NCBI GenBank assembly: GCA_944381405.1
Contig: CALWLA010000002.1
Span: 1 to 64,000 of the forward strand
Reading direction: 5' to 3'
DNA length: 64,000 nt
Source of the DNA: an uncultured Lachnospiraceae bacterium
GTDB taxonomy: Bacteria; Bacillota; Clostridia; Lachnospirales; Lachnospiraceae
A program made the translations under genes and the position numbers. Below the pieces are notes generated by a model. The model saw nothing but the letters and a program-made list of their open reading frames with translations. It did not search any database and was not told the origin of the DNA. This document shows, piece by piece, positions 10,601-16,061 of this stretch (the stretch's first letter is position 1; every line of letters begins with the position of its first letter).

Positions 10601-11502
10601 TTTCCAAATGCTCCTCCTGCAAAGTTTTCTTCAGCCATTACAGTAAAGCCTGATTTTTCATCATTAGCTTTGACAATAAAATCAGTAACTTCCGGACTCA
10701 TATAGTCACCTAGTCCAACTGTTTTTCCCAATACATCTGCAGAACTTGCTAAACTTCCTTCGCCAATTATTCCACCGACATATTTTGTTCCAGAAACAGC
10801 AGTTAAATTGAGTAGACTATTTGTTACGGATGTTTCTGGAAGCGTGTATTCCACTCCGTACCAACTTGCCTTTTTACACGTTTTTTCCCAATCATGATAC
10901 AAAGTTTGCTGACGGGGATCCGTTGACTGAGCATAGGTTTTAAATTCGTCTGAAGAGACGATCTTTGAGCCATCCAGTATGCCTACAAATCCGCCTATAT
11001 AATTTTTACCGGAGATTTGAAAACCGTCAGCACTTCCTTCTACTGAGCAACCTATCAAGGCGGTTGGTTTTATTCCAACCAAAGAAAGTAATGTCAAATC
11101 ATTAACACCCAAAAGTGCATTCACCACTCCATCAACATCTAAAACTGCACTACGGACTAAATCCAGAAGATTTTGTGGCGGTTCATCCTCCTGCTCAATG
11201 CCATCAAGCTCAACTTGCGTCATTTTTGTTTGTGTTACTCTACCTGCAAATCCACCTGCAAGGTGAATAGCTTCATCGGATTCGATATCGTCAAGTCCAT
11301 AAACATGACACTCTGATAAGAAACTACTGTAGATTGCACCCGAGAAACCACCTATATATTGGTGCGAGGAATTTGTTTCGTTTATGCATAACTGAATCAG
11401 AGAGTATTCATTACCAGCAGTGCAATTCGTTACTAAAGAGGAGGTCTGAAAAATAGGGTCACCATTGACCAGATTATTCAGGCCACCAAGCCGTTCTAAC
11501 AC
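4609..11502 (-). CDS. Giant GGFxG-repeat surface protein, C-terminal fragment
   Basis: This is an open frame of 2,297 codons, in the same frame as the upstream 704-residue piece and separated from it by a single TAA (11644-11646) and 47 further sense codons. The first usable start is a GTG at 11502, but no signal peptide follows, so this is better read as the remainder of one interrupted gene. I count about 31 GGF/GGY-x-G motifs, alternating between two forms (YAGGFAGxM and xAGGFVG). They form long units of roughly 100-150 residues that include VxNLxSVxA and FVPxIE segments, reminiscent of GLUG-type repeats. Near the C-terminus is a CnaB-like isopeptide domain: Lys in LTLEKQV, Glu in YTITE and Asn in VLITN. 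The tail, ending LDPCA, has no sorting signal, so how it would be held at the surface is unclear. Confidence 0.75.
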   Translation of the reverse strand: MLERLGGLNNLVNGDPIFQTSSLVTNCTAGNEYSLIQLCINETNSSHQYIGGFSGAIYSSFLSECHVYGLDDIESDEAIHLAGGFAGRVTQTKMTQVELDGIEQEDEPPQNLLDLVRSAVLDVDGVVNALLGVNDLTLLSLVGIKPTALIGCSVEGSADGFQISGKNYIGGFVGILDGSKIVSSDEFKTYAQSTDPRQQTLYHDWEKTCKKASWYGVEYTLPETSVTNSLLNLTAVSGTKYVGGIIGEGSLASSADVLGKTVGLGDYMSPEVTDFIVKANDEKSGFTVMAEENFAGGAFGKAAGGKAENVTLNHLASVTANNYAGGFAGQFGTGNIANVGGLELLGLIKLENVLGFAPTIESYAKKTEVNGIESGYTVTATQESDTEATDGIKAGGFVGETVSGTFESCEIKNLRSVAALLDQNGHVAIDGYAGGFAGIAKPGALAETGNESALELIDISNLLGVAPYLQVKCDNCNVAFITEGEVKGDYAGGFIGYGEAVAVNAGELSTPEEEEDSDAADATDSSQEENPEVKPDPKRVFDSAGTGKTVISGLEQVTGTKYAGGFAGEMTAGSLAQTGSLRFLDIADVSELVSIVNVGYSRVENTTVSGAYVKASGVAEKPDIGKAGGFFGSATAVIAKEALAEDVEDIYARYRAGGFAGEMLAGTAASVGGKDGNDTLLKSILDFQSLFSVLEAGYCVFENCHVSGKDLLSDGNTTTGGLTVSAGTNQSDLSLTIASAAGGFVGFMESGSLKNTVVQNDAATEPGGTAQPNNTEVPDVTLDGDSKKSVAVNNLAEVEARAYAGGFGGQVKAGTTASIGDEDIDFLKELIGIDYLLSLLNVFVPVIEGASVLSAHLEDGTHAGFTVKIIENPEDGIFLNGQANSDAGSAGGFIGYGSGVQIKNSDVYQLKSTKVSYPTTDDVKDLENENASSYFDSNLSEYAVTAPRYAGGFAGCLDAGSAAAVGSVSVLERLLANIEEGVSAFSCIVSTVEDSDVWGAPGGFNVIASRKVNSQTILDLFSTDDDLPEGKAGGYVGELKGSHIKSSDVHNFEYIIGQLYAGGYVGNMISGSAAEVLGEEEETLLKGILRTDGGLLSVAQTFVPSIKNSSAYGVPCGAVVRADYASSEETRDAVGAAGGYVGHNNSGQIWGQASSQGEETSGEEGSGEAAETATTVDTERLQDCEIVRLRSVYGGNYAGGYTGLMENGALAKAGGLEILGGLISTKNLLSVGGTIYATQKHTGITGPLRNLSVEEWNKWVDAIGQYSTNYQGNLPTAVASEDQLEAMIEKYAYGFRVATARTGDTPNTMGTGGGYVGKMVGGIIEDAHAMDLLDVYARAAAGGFAGSMEPGSAAELGSIGILGGDALDLEAIAGVATIFVPKIERGSIAGAKSGAEILATGKKDDNAYSGMAGGYVGACYNGQIWGTVSTEADGANPEYQYCETTNLRSVTGSSYVGGFAGLMEIGSVLDVNGLNGGLLGGISELITTPLQLASVLDLVAPVVRLAGVRTVDDNQDKNLANDYGFTVGGEDIIAAGGFAGKMEGTILGRVPEVDPVKIEGETDDKKLSDSQVEALYQNNVFAEGLRSVAADYYAGGFVGYADTASAVSVENDSGDKINILEDLLSRLTGGLWDDSLASVGNLTALDTLRTYIYNAKLKGIDQGAAIESTDFTGSGVLQQTIGIGSAGGFSGALLNSSVNDSVAENIGSVKARYYAGGFSGYTGKSGLADVVGVEALKKLLSLGAGVLSLFGSDISDSKVSGSSDGLRVQCFGPDSAVGDSDVTNLIPEAGGFVGFTDLGKIRRSSVENLGAVYSVGDAGGFAGRTTMEYAVNVEANSVLLQSVVVPLLQMLKTIHIDNLEDLGTLKLEITRWLDGVFNLPENTGFDVSKLLNIYLLSDGNLLGIDLLGLSITIRLSADGNPAEITIGDSSVVINEEGKVSVALIKGNRTSITDCVASGIPAGYDVYGAGADASKDGDGQFGTGGFVGRNTEGYIARNEMIYADTVKGSPEAFTQTDSVVENKENVTNPFVGITTLATTYNFKISYIEESNTYRIYRQTQEQSITLPKYDGIDKTISAEDRPGVGDGFTAYPLTYFVTDNQAAYDLSTLKGAAYGNSSSPVAAYVSAGEADLMDGASQDLGEGQTLLTLEKQVVEQSGNSPAAENVPDGETFFITVKDSNGKVIRTVQMKDDSVVKIPVSAGGNYTITERTPTGYAMKGYQTGGSADGGLAEGNQPSNTNGVYQFQVTVGIEGAYVLITNQRTAEGGGGSIGTPDVVNHIPIGKPEEEKPPEVLDPCA

Positions 11503-11643
11503 TTTGCTCAGATTCCCCTTGACTGTATCATTTTCTATGATCCCGGCAAAACCGCCAATCTCTCCAGTACCTGAGATTTTTAAAGTAGCTTTTCCATTTA
11601 TATCGCTGTCCGTAAATACAGATGAATCATTAACATAAGCACC

Positions 11644-13758
11644 TTATATATACCCGGCAAAACCACCTACTTTCTTTGTTTTTCCATCAACATAAGCATC
11701 ATGTGCATATGAGACACTACATTGATCAACTACAGAGTTAATGTATTGAATGGGAACCAATTCTTCAAGCTTTAGTAACCCTTCATTCAGAAGGACATTA
11801 AGTAAGTTACCAAGGCCCAATATTCCAAGTGTTATGCGATTAATCAAATCCAGAACTTTTTCTAATCCCTCAGTCTCATACACGATAATTCCTTTCGCGG
11901 AACCGACAAATCCTCCTGTATATCCTCTCATACTTGAAACTTTATGGAGGTTTTTAACATGACAGTTGCTGACGTTTACGTTACCTTCTATGACACCTGC
12001 AAAAGCACCTGTCGAAAACAAAACATCATTATCGACATTCACTTTTTGATTTTCTACCAGGCCGATCAGTTTAAGTAAAGGAAGTAGCAATGCATCCAGA
12101 AGTCCTTGGGATTTATCATCCAAACTAGTCGCTTCATTTTTTACCCGTACATCATTTAAGATCAAGTTAGAAACACGAACTGTTTTTTTAGGTAAATTTT
12201 TATCTTCTATATCATTCGACTGCAAATTAAAAAATCCAACACCTACGTCATGCTCATCATGATAATCCACTTTCAGAGCATCTTCTCTTTTATTCCCTTG
12301 AACGGTTGTCTTGACAACAGAAATATTGTTCAATACCGGCATATTCTCTTGAGGAGCGACCTTTAGAATATCTTTTATGCTGTCAAAATCACTAGCACCT
12401 AAGACCTCTTTCAACTTATCATCCTTCGCTCCGAGCATTGTGCCTGTAAAGTACAACGGTTCTCTGTCTGCACCTTCAAAATCAATATCCCGGAAGATGA
12501 TATACTTTGCGTCACGGGAATAGGTTAAACCAGTAAGACCTGCACCAGAATCTTCATCAAACTTCAAATCATCTTTATCATATACTGGTATGACATGCCC
12601 CTGCCCATCTGACTTACCAGGGCAATACTTATAATAAAAATATTGTGCACCCTCTATTGTGTAGTCCCTATAGTTCTTATGTTCCTTACCAAATTCAGCA
12701 TCATTTGTAAAATCAGTATCACCTTCATAGAACAATTCCCAATCTGACCATTCACCAGTACGACCCCTTCTTACACTTCTGTACAACACCCCATTCACCG
12801 GCACATTCGTCCCGATGGCGTCGAACTGGGTCTTATTGCCGATGAGGATATACTTCTCTCCGCCGATCTCAGCCACCGTCTGGCCAGGATAGTCTCTGCC
12901 GTCCAGTGAGATATCCTCCATGTCCAGCAGCGCCACAGAGGGCGTTGCTGTCTCGTATTCCGTGGTAAATCCCGCCTTCAGCACATAGCTGTGATCCTTG
13001 GCGTAGGTAATGTAGTCGTTGGTTTCAGAGGGGCTGGCATTGGGATAGGGATAGATCAGGTTTCCGGTTCCGAACCGGGACACGCTGTAGTCTCCTGTCA
13101 GCACAGGTTCCAGATCGCTGTCCTCCTGATTCAGCACCGCCAGCTGCAGGGGATTGTAAATATAGATGGTATCGCTGCCCCGCTTGTAAAGCACATCAGA
13201 GGTCTGTTCCTGGCTGCTGACAAAGCTGCCGGAAAAATCCTCAGGGATGTTCCACAGATACTCCGGAAGCTCGATATCCCGCATCACCTCGTAAACTGCG
13301 TCCTGGCTGTAGCAGATGAGCTCGTTTTCCAGGTACATCAGTTCCCCAAGGCCGAAATCGCTGTAGCTCCGGTCTGAATCCGTCACTGGCACGCCTGTAC
13401 CGATGGCCTCCAGCTGCCGCTGGTTATAGATGCGAATCACTCCGTCCCGGTATACCGCGTTGGAGGGAGTGGCGGGCTCTGCCTCTGAGGGAGTTCCTGC
13501 AGGGCCCCAGTCCGTATCATAGCCGGAATCGTCAAAATCCCCGTAGTCCACGTCTGCATCAAATCCGGGCATGCTGGGGCTTGCGGTATCCACCGCCGGC
13601 CGGGAGGCATTGCTTTCCGTGGCTGTATCATGCCTGCCTAGTTTCAGTCCTGCCAGACTGCCGGTGCCGCCTCCGTAAACCGTAGTATTGATGAGAAAGG
13701 TCACCACCAGCACCTTGGCCAGCAGTATTCTCATTTTTTTCCAAAGCTTGCTGTTCAT
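11644..13758 (-). CDS. Giant GGFxG-repeat surface protein, N-terminal fragment
   Basis: The 704-residue piece begins at the ATG at 13758, which has AGGGG 9 bases upstream. A longer reading from 13827 would translate a structured leader and is less likely. The N-terminus (MNSKLWKKMRILLAK, then a hydrophobic run) is a signal peptide. A Ser/Thr/Pro-rich segment follows, then three repeats that begin with IYNQRQLEAIG, IYNPLQLAVLN or IGNKTQFDAIG, and then the first GGFxG-type repeats. The frame ends GGFAGYI-TAA in the middle of a repeat. Beyond the TAA the same frame continues without a stop for over 2,300 codons. As it stands, the cell would secrete a truncated protein unless the stop is read through or is a sequence error. 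Composition is AT-rich (about 37% GC near 11641) from about 12780 down to 10250, against about 62% near 7021. Confidence 0.75.
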   Translation of the reverse strand: MNSKLWKKMRILLAKVLVVTFLINTTVYGGGTGSLAGLKLGRHDTATESNASRPAVDTASPSMPGFDADVDYGDFDDSGYDTDWGPAGTPSEAEPATPSNAVYRDGVIRIYNQRQLEAIGTGVPVTDSDRSYSDFGLGELMYLENELICYSQDAVYEVMRDIELPEYLWNIPEDFSGSFVSSQEQTSDVLYKRGSDTIYIYNPLQLAVLNQEDSDLEPVLTGDYSVSRFGTGNLIYPYPNASPSETNDYITYAKDHSYVLKAGFTTEYETATPSVALLDMEDISLDGRDYPGQTVAEIGGEKYILIGNKTQFDAIGTNVPVNGVLYRSVRRGRTGEWSDWELFYEGDTDFTNDAEFGKEHKNYRDYTIEGAQYFYYKYCPGKSDGQGHVIPVYDKDDLKFDEDSGAGLTGLTYSRDAKYIIFRDIDFEGADREPLYFTGTMLGAKDDKLKEVLGASDFDSIKDILKVAPQENMPVLNNISVVKTTVQGNKREDALKVDYHDEHDVGVGFFNLQSNDIEDKNLPKKTVRVSNLILNDVRVKNEATSLDDKSQGLLDALLLPLLKLIGLVENQKVNVDNDVLFSTGAFAGVIEGNVNVSNCHVKNLHKVSSMRGYTGGFVGSAKGIIVYETEGLEKVLDLINRITLGILGLGNLLNVLLNEGLLKLEELVPIQYINSVVDQCSVSYAHDAYVDGKTKKVGGFAGYI

Positions 13759-13774
13759 ACTTCTATCCCCTATA

Positions 13775-13814
13775 CCGGCATCTTTCGCCGGCCTGTCGCC
13801 CGAAGCCAACAGGC
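13775..13814 (-). promoter_or_regulatory. Structured 5' leader of the giant surface gene
   Basis: Minus-strand RNA here can fold into two adjacent hairpins: GCCUGUUG (13807-13814) with CGACAGGC (13791-13798), and CGGC with GCCG around a GAAAGAU loop (13776-13790). A smaller hairpin, AAGCC-UGUU-GGCUU, would compete with the first. The pair sits just upstream of the ribosome binding site of the gene starting at 13758. I could not match it to a riboswitch class that I know. Confidence 0.4.
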
Positions 13815-13825
13815 TTTCAAGCCCC

Positions 13826-13856
13826 AAAAAAAGACGGGCTCTTATCCCATCTTTTT
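13826..13856 (-). terminator. Intrinsic terminator between sortase and giant gene
   Basis: AAAAGAUGGG and CCCGUCUUUU form a 10-pair stem (one G-U) with the loop AUAAGAG, followed by seven U residues. It begins 18 bases after the sortase stop codon. It would separate the regulator-sortase transcript from the giant-gene operon, or attenuate entry into that operon. Confidence 0.85.
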
Positions 13857-13862
13857 GTTCGT

Positions 13863-13890
13863 TTTATAGATTCCTATGCCTCCACGGCAA
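13863..13890 (-). promoter_or_regulatory. Possible promoter inside the 3' end of the sortase gene
   Basis: TTGCCG (13885-13890) and TATAAA (13863-13868) are 16 bases apart. The expected start is at or just before the terminator hairpin at 13826-13856. The -35 box matches only 4 of 6 consensus bases, so this is tentative. I see no better promoter between the terminator and the giant gene. Confidence 0.35.
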
Positions 13891-14620
13891 ATAGGAAGGT
13901 CCTGGCGTTTTTCTGCTCATAGCTGCAGGTAGCCAGGATAAAGAGTTGCCCGCAGCCTTCTTCCGGTTTCTCTCCGAAGCTGCAAGGAGCCAGGAGTTCA
14001 TCCACAAATGTTTCAAAGGCATGTTGGTCCTGAAACTCCGTCTGCCGGATAGCCGGTTCTGCGCCGCCCCATCGGCAGCCTATCGTCTTCAGCAGGATCG
14101 CCCGTTCCGGGGTCTCTATGATGAAATACCGGTGGCTTTCAAAAAAATCCTGTTCCCGAAATTTCAGAAGATCCTTGAACATGGAGCCGTCCTTCATGTT
14201 ATGGCCATAGATGATCTCATTGCGGCCGAGAAAACGGCTGTCGCAGTCTGCGTCCAGGAATACAGCCCCGTGGGCCCGTCTTGCGCCGCTGACGTCATGC
14301 TTCAGATAATAGCTGTTGTCGTCTCCCTGCACGATGGGGTAGTCGATGCGGGTGCCTGGAACCCGAAGCCAGCCTACGATGTCCGGCATCTCCTGTTGCA
14401 GGGCCGCAAAGTCCACGGTTATCTGCAACTGACTTCCTTCCTCCGCTGCCTGCAGAACGGCTTCCTCGGCACTGGCTGCTTCCTCCGTCAATCCCGCCAG
14501 CTCCCTGGCCCGTTCATAGACAGAAGCAGCCTTTGCGTTCTCTTGTTGCATCAGGAACAGCTGTCCACCGGAGTAAATCATCAGGGCCGCCAGCACAAGC
14601 GGTATCAGCCGCCGGATCAT
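13874..14620 (-). CDS. srtB: Class B sortase
   Basis: The 248-residue membrane-anchored transpeptidase has an N-terminal hydrophobic segment (about 5-24) and the sortase fold from about residue 70. The catalytic triad is visible as His140 (IIYGHNM), Cys232 (LATCSYE) and Arg240 (NARTFLF). The spacing, the N-terminal anchor and the VGWLRVPGTRIDYPIVQ segment fit class B rather than class A. It would act on the outer membrane face. The protein with a VPKTG signal at 348-1862 is the only evident substrate in the window. Its start overlaps the small XRE regulator upstream by 4 bases, so the two are co-translated. A terminator follows its stop after 18 bases. Class B sortases include housekeeping, haem-acquisition and pilus types; this context points to a locus-specific enzyme. 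Confidence 0.9.
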   Translation of the reverse strand: MIRRLIPLVLAALMIYSGGQLFLMQQENAKAASVYERARELAGLTEEAASAEEAVLQAAEEGSQLQITVDFAALQQEMPDIVGWLRVPGTRIDYPIVQGDDNSYYLKHDVSGARRAHGAVFLDADCDSRFLGRNEIIYGHNMKDGSMFKDLLKFREQDFFESHRYFIIETPERAILLKTIGCRWGGAEPAIRQTEFQDQHAFETFVDELLAPCSFGEKPEEGCGQLFILATCSYEQKNARTFLFAVEA

Positions 14621-14832
14621 AGGGGCTGCGGAGCCTCATTGATGACAAAGGCGCCCATGGGTACGTCCAGCACCTGACAGAGGGCCACATACTCTCCTAC
14701 CTTGAGCTTTTGCCTACCCTCCAGCAGACCGCCGAGGCGTTGCTCCGGTATGCCGGTTTTCCTGGAAATGTAGGCAGGCTTGAGACCAGAAACCTTGATA
14801 TACTCCTCGATCATTTGAACGTTAATATTCAT
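14617..14832 (-). CDS. Small XRE-type helix-turn-helix regulator
   Basis: The 71-residue protein is essentially one helix-turn-helix domain (MIEEYIKVSG, then ISRKTGIPEQRLGGLLEGRQ, then VGEYVALCQVLDVP). It resembles the Cro/CI fold with no further domain. The ATG at 14832 has a G-rich ribosome binding site (GGGGG) 7 bases upstream and a consensus promoter. Its stop overlaps the sortase start by 4 bases, which ties its expression to sortase. It is divergent from a second XRE gene at 14996. An inverted repeat between its -35 and -10 boxes is a plausible operator for either regulator. Control of the surface locus is an inference from position. Confidence 0.8.
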   Translation of the reverse strand: MNINVQMIEEYIKVSGLKPAYISRKTGIPEQRLGGLLEGRQKLKVGEYVALCQVLDVPMGAFVINEAPQPL

Positions 14833-14866
14833 TCTCTACCCCCGTCCAAATTCTGTATTCTTTGGA

Positions 14867-14896
14867 ATTATAATCCATGTTTTATGGAATTGTCAA
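14867..14896 (-). promoter_or_regulatory. Consensus promoter for XRE-sortase operon, with operator-like repeat
   Basis: TTGACA (14891-14896) and TATAAT (14867-14872) are both perfect boxes, separated by 18 bases. The spacer contains TCCAT-GTTTT-ATGGA (14874-14888), an inverted repeat that could bind a dimeric regulator and block RNA polymerase. Confidence 0.8.
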
Positions 14897-14934
14897 TTGA
14901 TATTTTAAGTTTCCTGGAGTTTCTACAAATTTAT

Positions 14935-14964
14935 TTGACAAAGACGATTTTCTTAAGATATGAT
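14935..14964 (+). promoter_or_regulatory. Consensus-like promoter for the divergent XRE gene
   Basis: TTGACA (14935-14940) and TATGAT (14959-14964) lie 18 bases apart. Transcription would begin about 25 bases before the ATG at 14996. The two divergent promoters share a 163-base intergenic region. Confidence 0.75.
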
Positions 14965-14995
14965 TATGTGGAAATGCAAAAGAAAGCTGGCGTGT

Positions 14996-15358
14996 ATGAA
15001 TAAATTGTTGATCAAAAAGCTAAGGGAAGGAAGAATCCAGAAAGGACTGACCCAGAGCGAGGTTGCCAAGAAGCTCGGTATCAAAAATACCACCATCAGC
15101 AACTATGAAAACGGTGTCACGGAACCAGACATCGACACTTTTTTGCACCTCTGCGACCTCTATGAGATCAATTACAACGATTTCCTGGGGGAGGCTTACG
15201 GCCTGAAGGTCCAGGGCAGCGACGAGGTCGTCCGTCCCTCTGAGCTCTGGCTGCTGCACAGCTTCCGACAGCTTACGCCCTACGATCAGGAGACCGTCCG
15301 CATCAATATCGAACGCATGCTGCGGGACCCTGCCGCCTGCTGGCCCGATGAGGAGTAA
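14996..15358 (+). CDS. XRE-family transcriptional regulator
   Basis: This 120-residue protein has a classic Cro/CI helix-turn-helix in residues about 5-60 (KLREGRIQKGLTQSEVAKKL, then TTISNYENGVTEPD). A C-terminal region of about 55 residues may mediate dimerisation. It is the only clear plus-strand gene in the window. I chose the ATG at 14996 because it sits 10 bases after a weak AGAAAG and begins directly with the helix-turn-helix; an ATG at 14960 would overlap the promoter. It is transcribed away from the small XRE-sortase operon. A terminator follows at 15375-15422. Its targets are unknown; the shared intergenic region suggests autoregulation or cross-regulation of the surface locus. Confidence 0.85.
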   Translation: MNKLLIKKLREGRIQKGLTQSEVAKKLGIKNTTISNYENGVTEPDIDTFLHLCDLYEINYNDFLGEAYGLKVQGSDEVVRPSELWLLHSFRQLTPYDQETVRINIERMLRDPAACWPDEE

Positions 15359-15374
15359 CATTTGCTATAGCAAA

Positions 15375-15422
15375 AAAATCCGGAGCCTGGTTCCATCAGC
15401 TGGACCGTTGGTTCCGGATTTT
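15375..15422 (+). terminator. Terminator after the XRE gene, probably bidirectional
   Basis: AAAATCCGGA (15375-15384) pairs with TCCGGATTTT (15413-15422) around a 28-base loop, 16 bases after the XRE stop codon. A-rich sequence on the left and T-rich sequence on the right allow function on both strands. The perfect palindrome TTGCTATAGCAA (15362-15373) lies just before it. Confidence 0.7.
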
Positions 15423-15505
15423 CTATGCTCCTTACATATGAACTTTTCAGCAGGTTATGCCCGTTTCTCCTTTATGCTCCGGGAAACAGTCTCTTTAAAG
15501 CAGCT

Positions 15506-15748
15506 TTATTCTACCAGACCTGCAGCCTCAGCAAGCCATGCCTTCACCTGTGCAAGGTCTGTGTGCACCGCCTTGGCGATGTCCTCCTCTGCCATACCCA
15601 TGTTCTTTAAGGTGCAGGCTGTTTTCTTCCTGGCATTCAGTTCCCCAACAGTCTGTCCTTCCGTATAGATCTTCTCCGCTACCTCACACATCTCCTGATA
15701 TCCTCCTTCTTCACATTTCAGATAGTGAACTCTCTTCCTCCCTTTTCC
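15506..15748 (-). pseudogene. Remnant of an Rpn-family (PD-(D/E)XK) recombination-promoting nuclease
   Basis: In one minus-strand frame the sequence reads VHYLKCEEGGYQEMCEVAEK, then KIYTEGQTVG, then a helical tail ending KAWLAEAAGLVE. The MCE-xxE motif, the Tyr-Thr-Glu-Gly hinge and the KMGM-like tail match the C-terminus usual for Rpn/YhgA-like transposase-nuclease proteins of gut Clostridia. The catalytic N-terminal domain is missing. An ATG at 15691 gives only 61 residues and there is no good ribosome binding site. It is most likely a decayed fragment. The family assignment rests on my recollection of these tails, so it is moderate. Confidence 0.5.
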
Positions 15749-15928
15749 AGCCAGGCCATATCCAGGATGGCGTCGTGGGCAACCATCCGGGGCAATCGTA
15801 CCTGGGTGCTCAGGGAGATGATCCTAAGTTTGGAAATTTTGAATGATTGATTGTTAGAATGTTAGAATGATTGGGAATTGTTTTGGAACTGTTTCTAAGA
15901 TGAAAGAAAAAGACTTGCTTTCCCAGCA
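15749..15928. other. Intergenic stretch without a supported gene
   Basis: This stretch lies between the Rpn-like remnant and the second hairpin repeat. One minus-strand frame (stop near 15719) reads RLPRMVAHDAILDMAWLEKG and looks protein-like, but it has no start or family I recognise. Positions about 15837-15890 are AT-rich with short repeats of the type GTTAGAAT. It is probably degraded sequence. Confidence 0.4.
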
Positions 15929-16009
15929 TATAAAGAGATGTTCCTGCTGAAAGGAAGCAAAAGCCGGAAGCATGACAGCTTTTGTAAAGCTATCATACCA
16001 TCCGGCTTT
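15929..16009 (-). repeat. Dispersed hairpin repeat, copy B
   Basis: This is the second copy of the roughly 80-base element at 12-92, in the same orientation. Homology runs from ATATAA near 15929 to the right arm of the hairpin at 16009. Confidence 0.75.
15960..16009 (-). terminator. Terminator-like hairpin after oppF
   Basis: AAAGCCGGA (15960-15968) pairs with TCCGGCTTT (16001-16009). Inside, ATGACAGCTTT pairs with AAAGCTATCAT through one G-U pair that exists only in minus-strand RNA. It starts 53 bases beyond the oppF stop and is followed by UUUUGCUUCC. The two-tier shape is the same as in the copy at 44-92. Confidence 0.65.
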
Positions 16010-16061
16010 GGATTATGCAAGATTATATTATGCAAAATACCTTACCCAGGAAGCTCCCCTT

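Noticed and set aside
35-16010. The two hairpin repeats as ends of a transposon
   Set aside because: They are direct, not inverted, repeats, each is itself a complete hairpin, and no transposase or integrase is between them.
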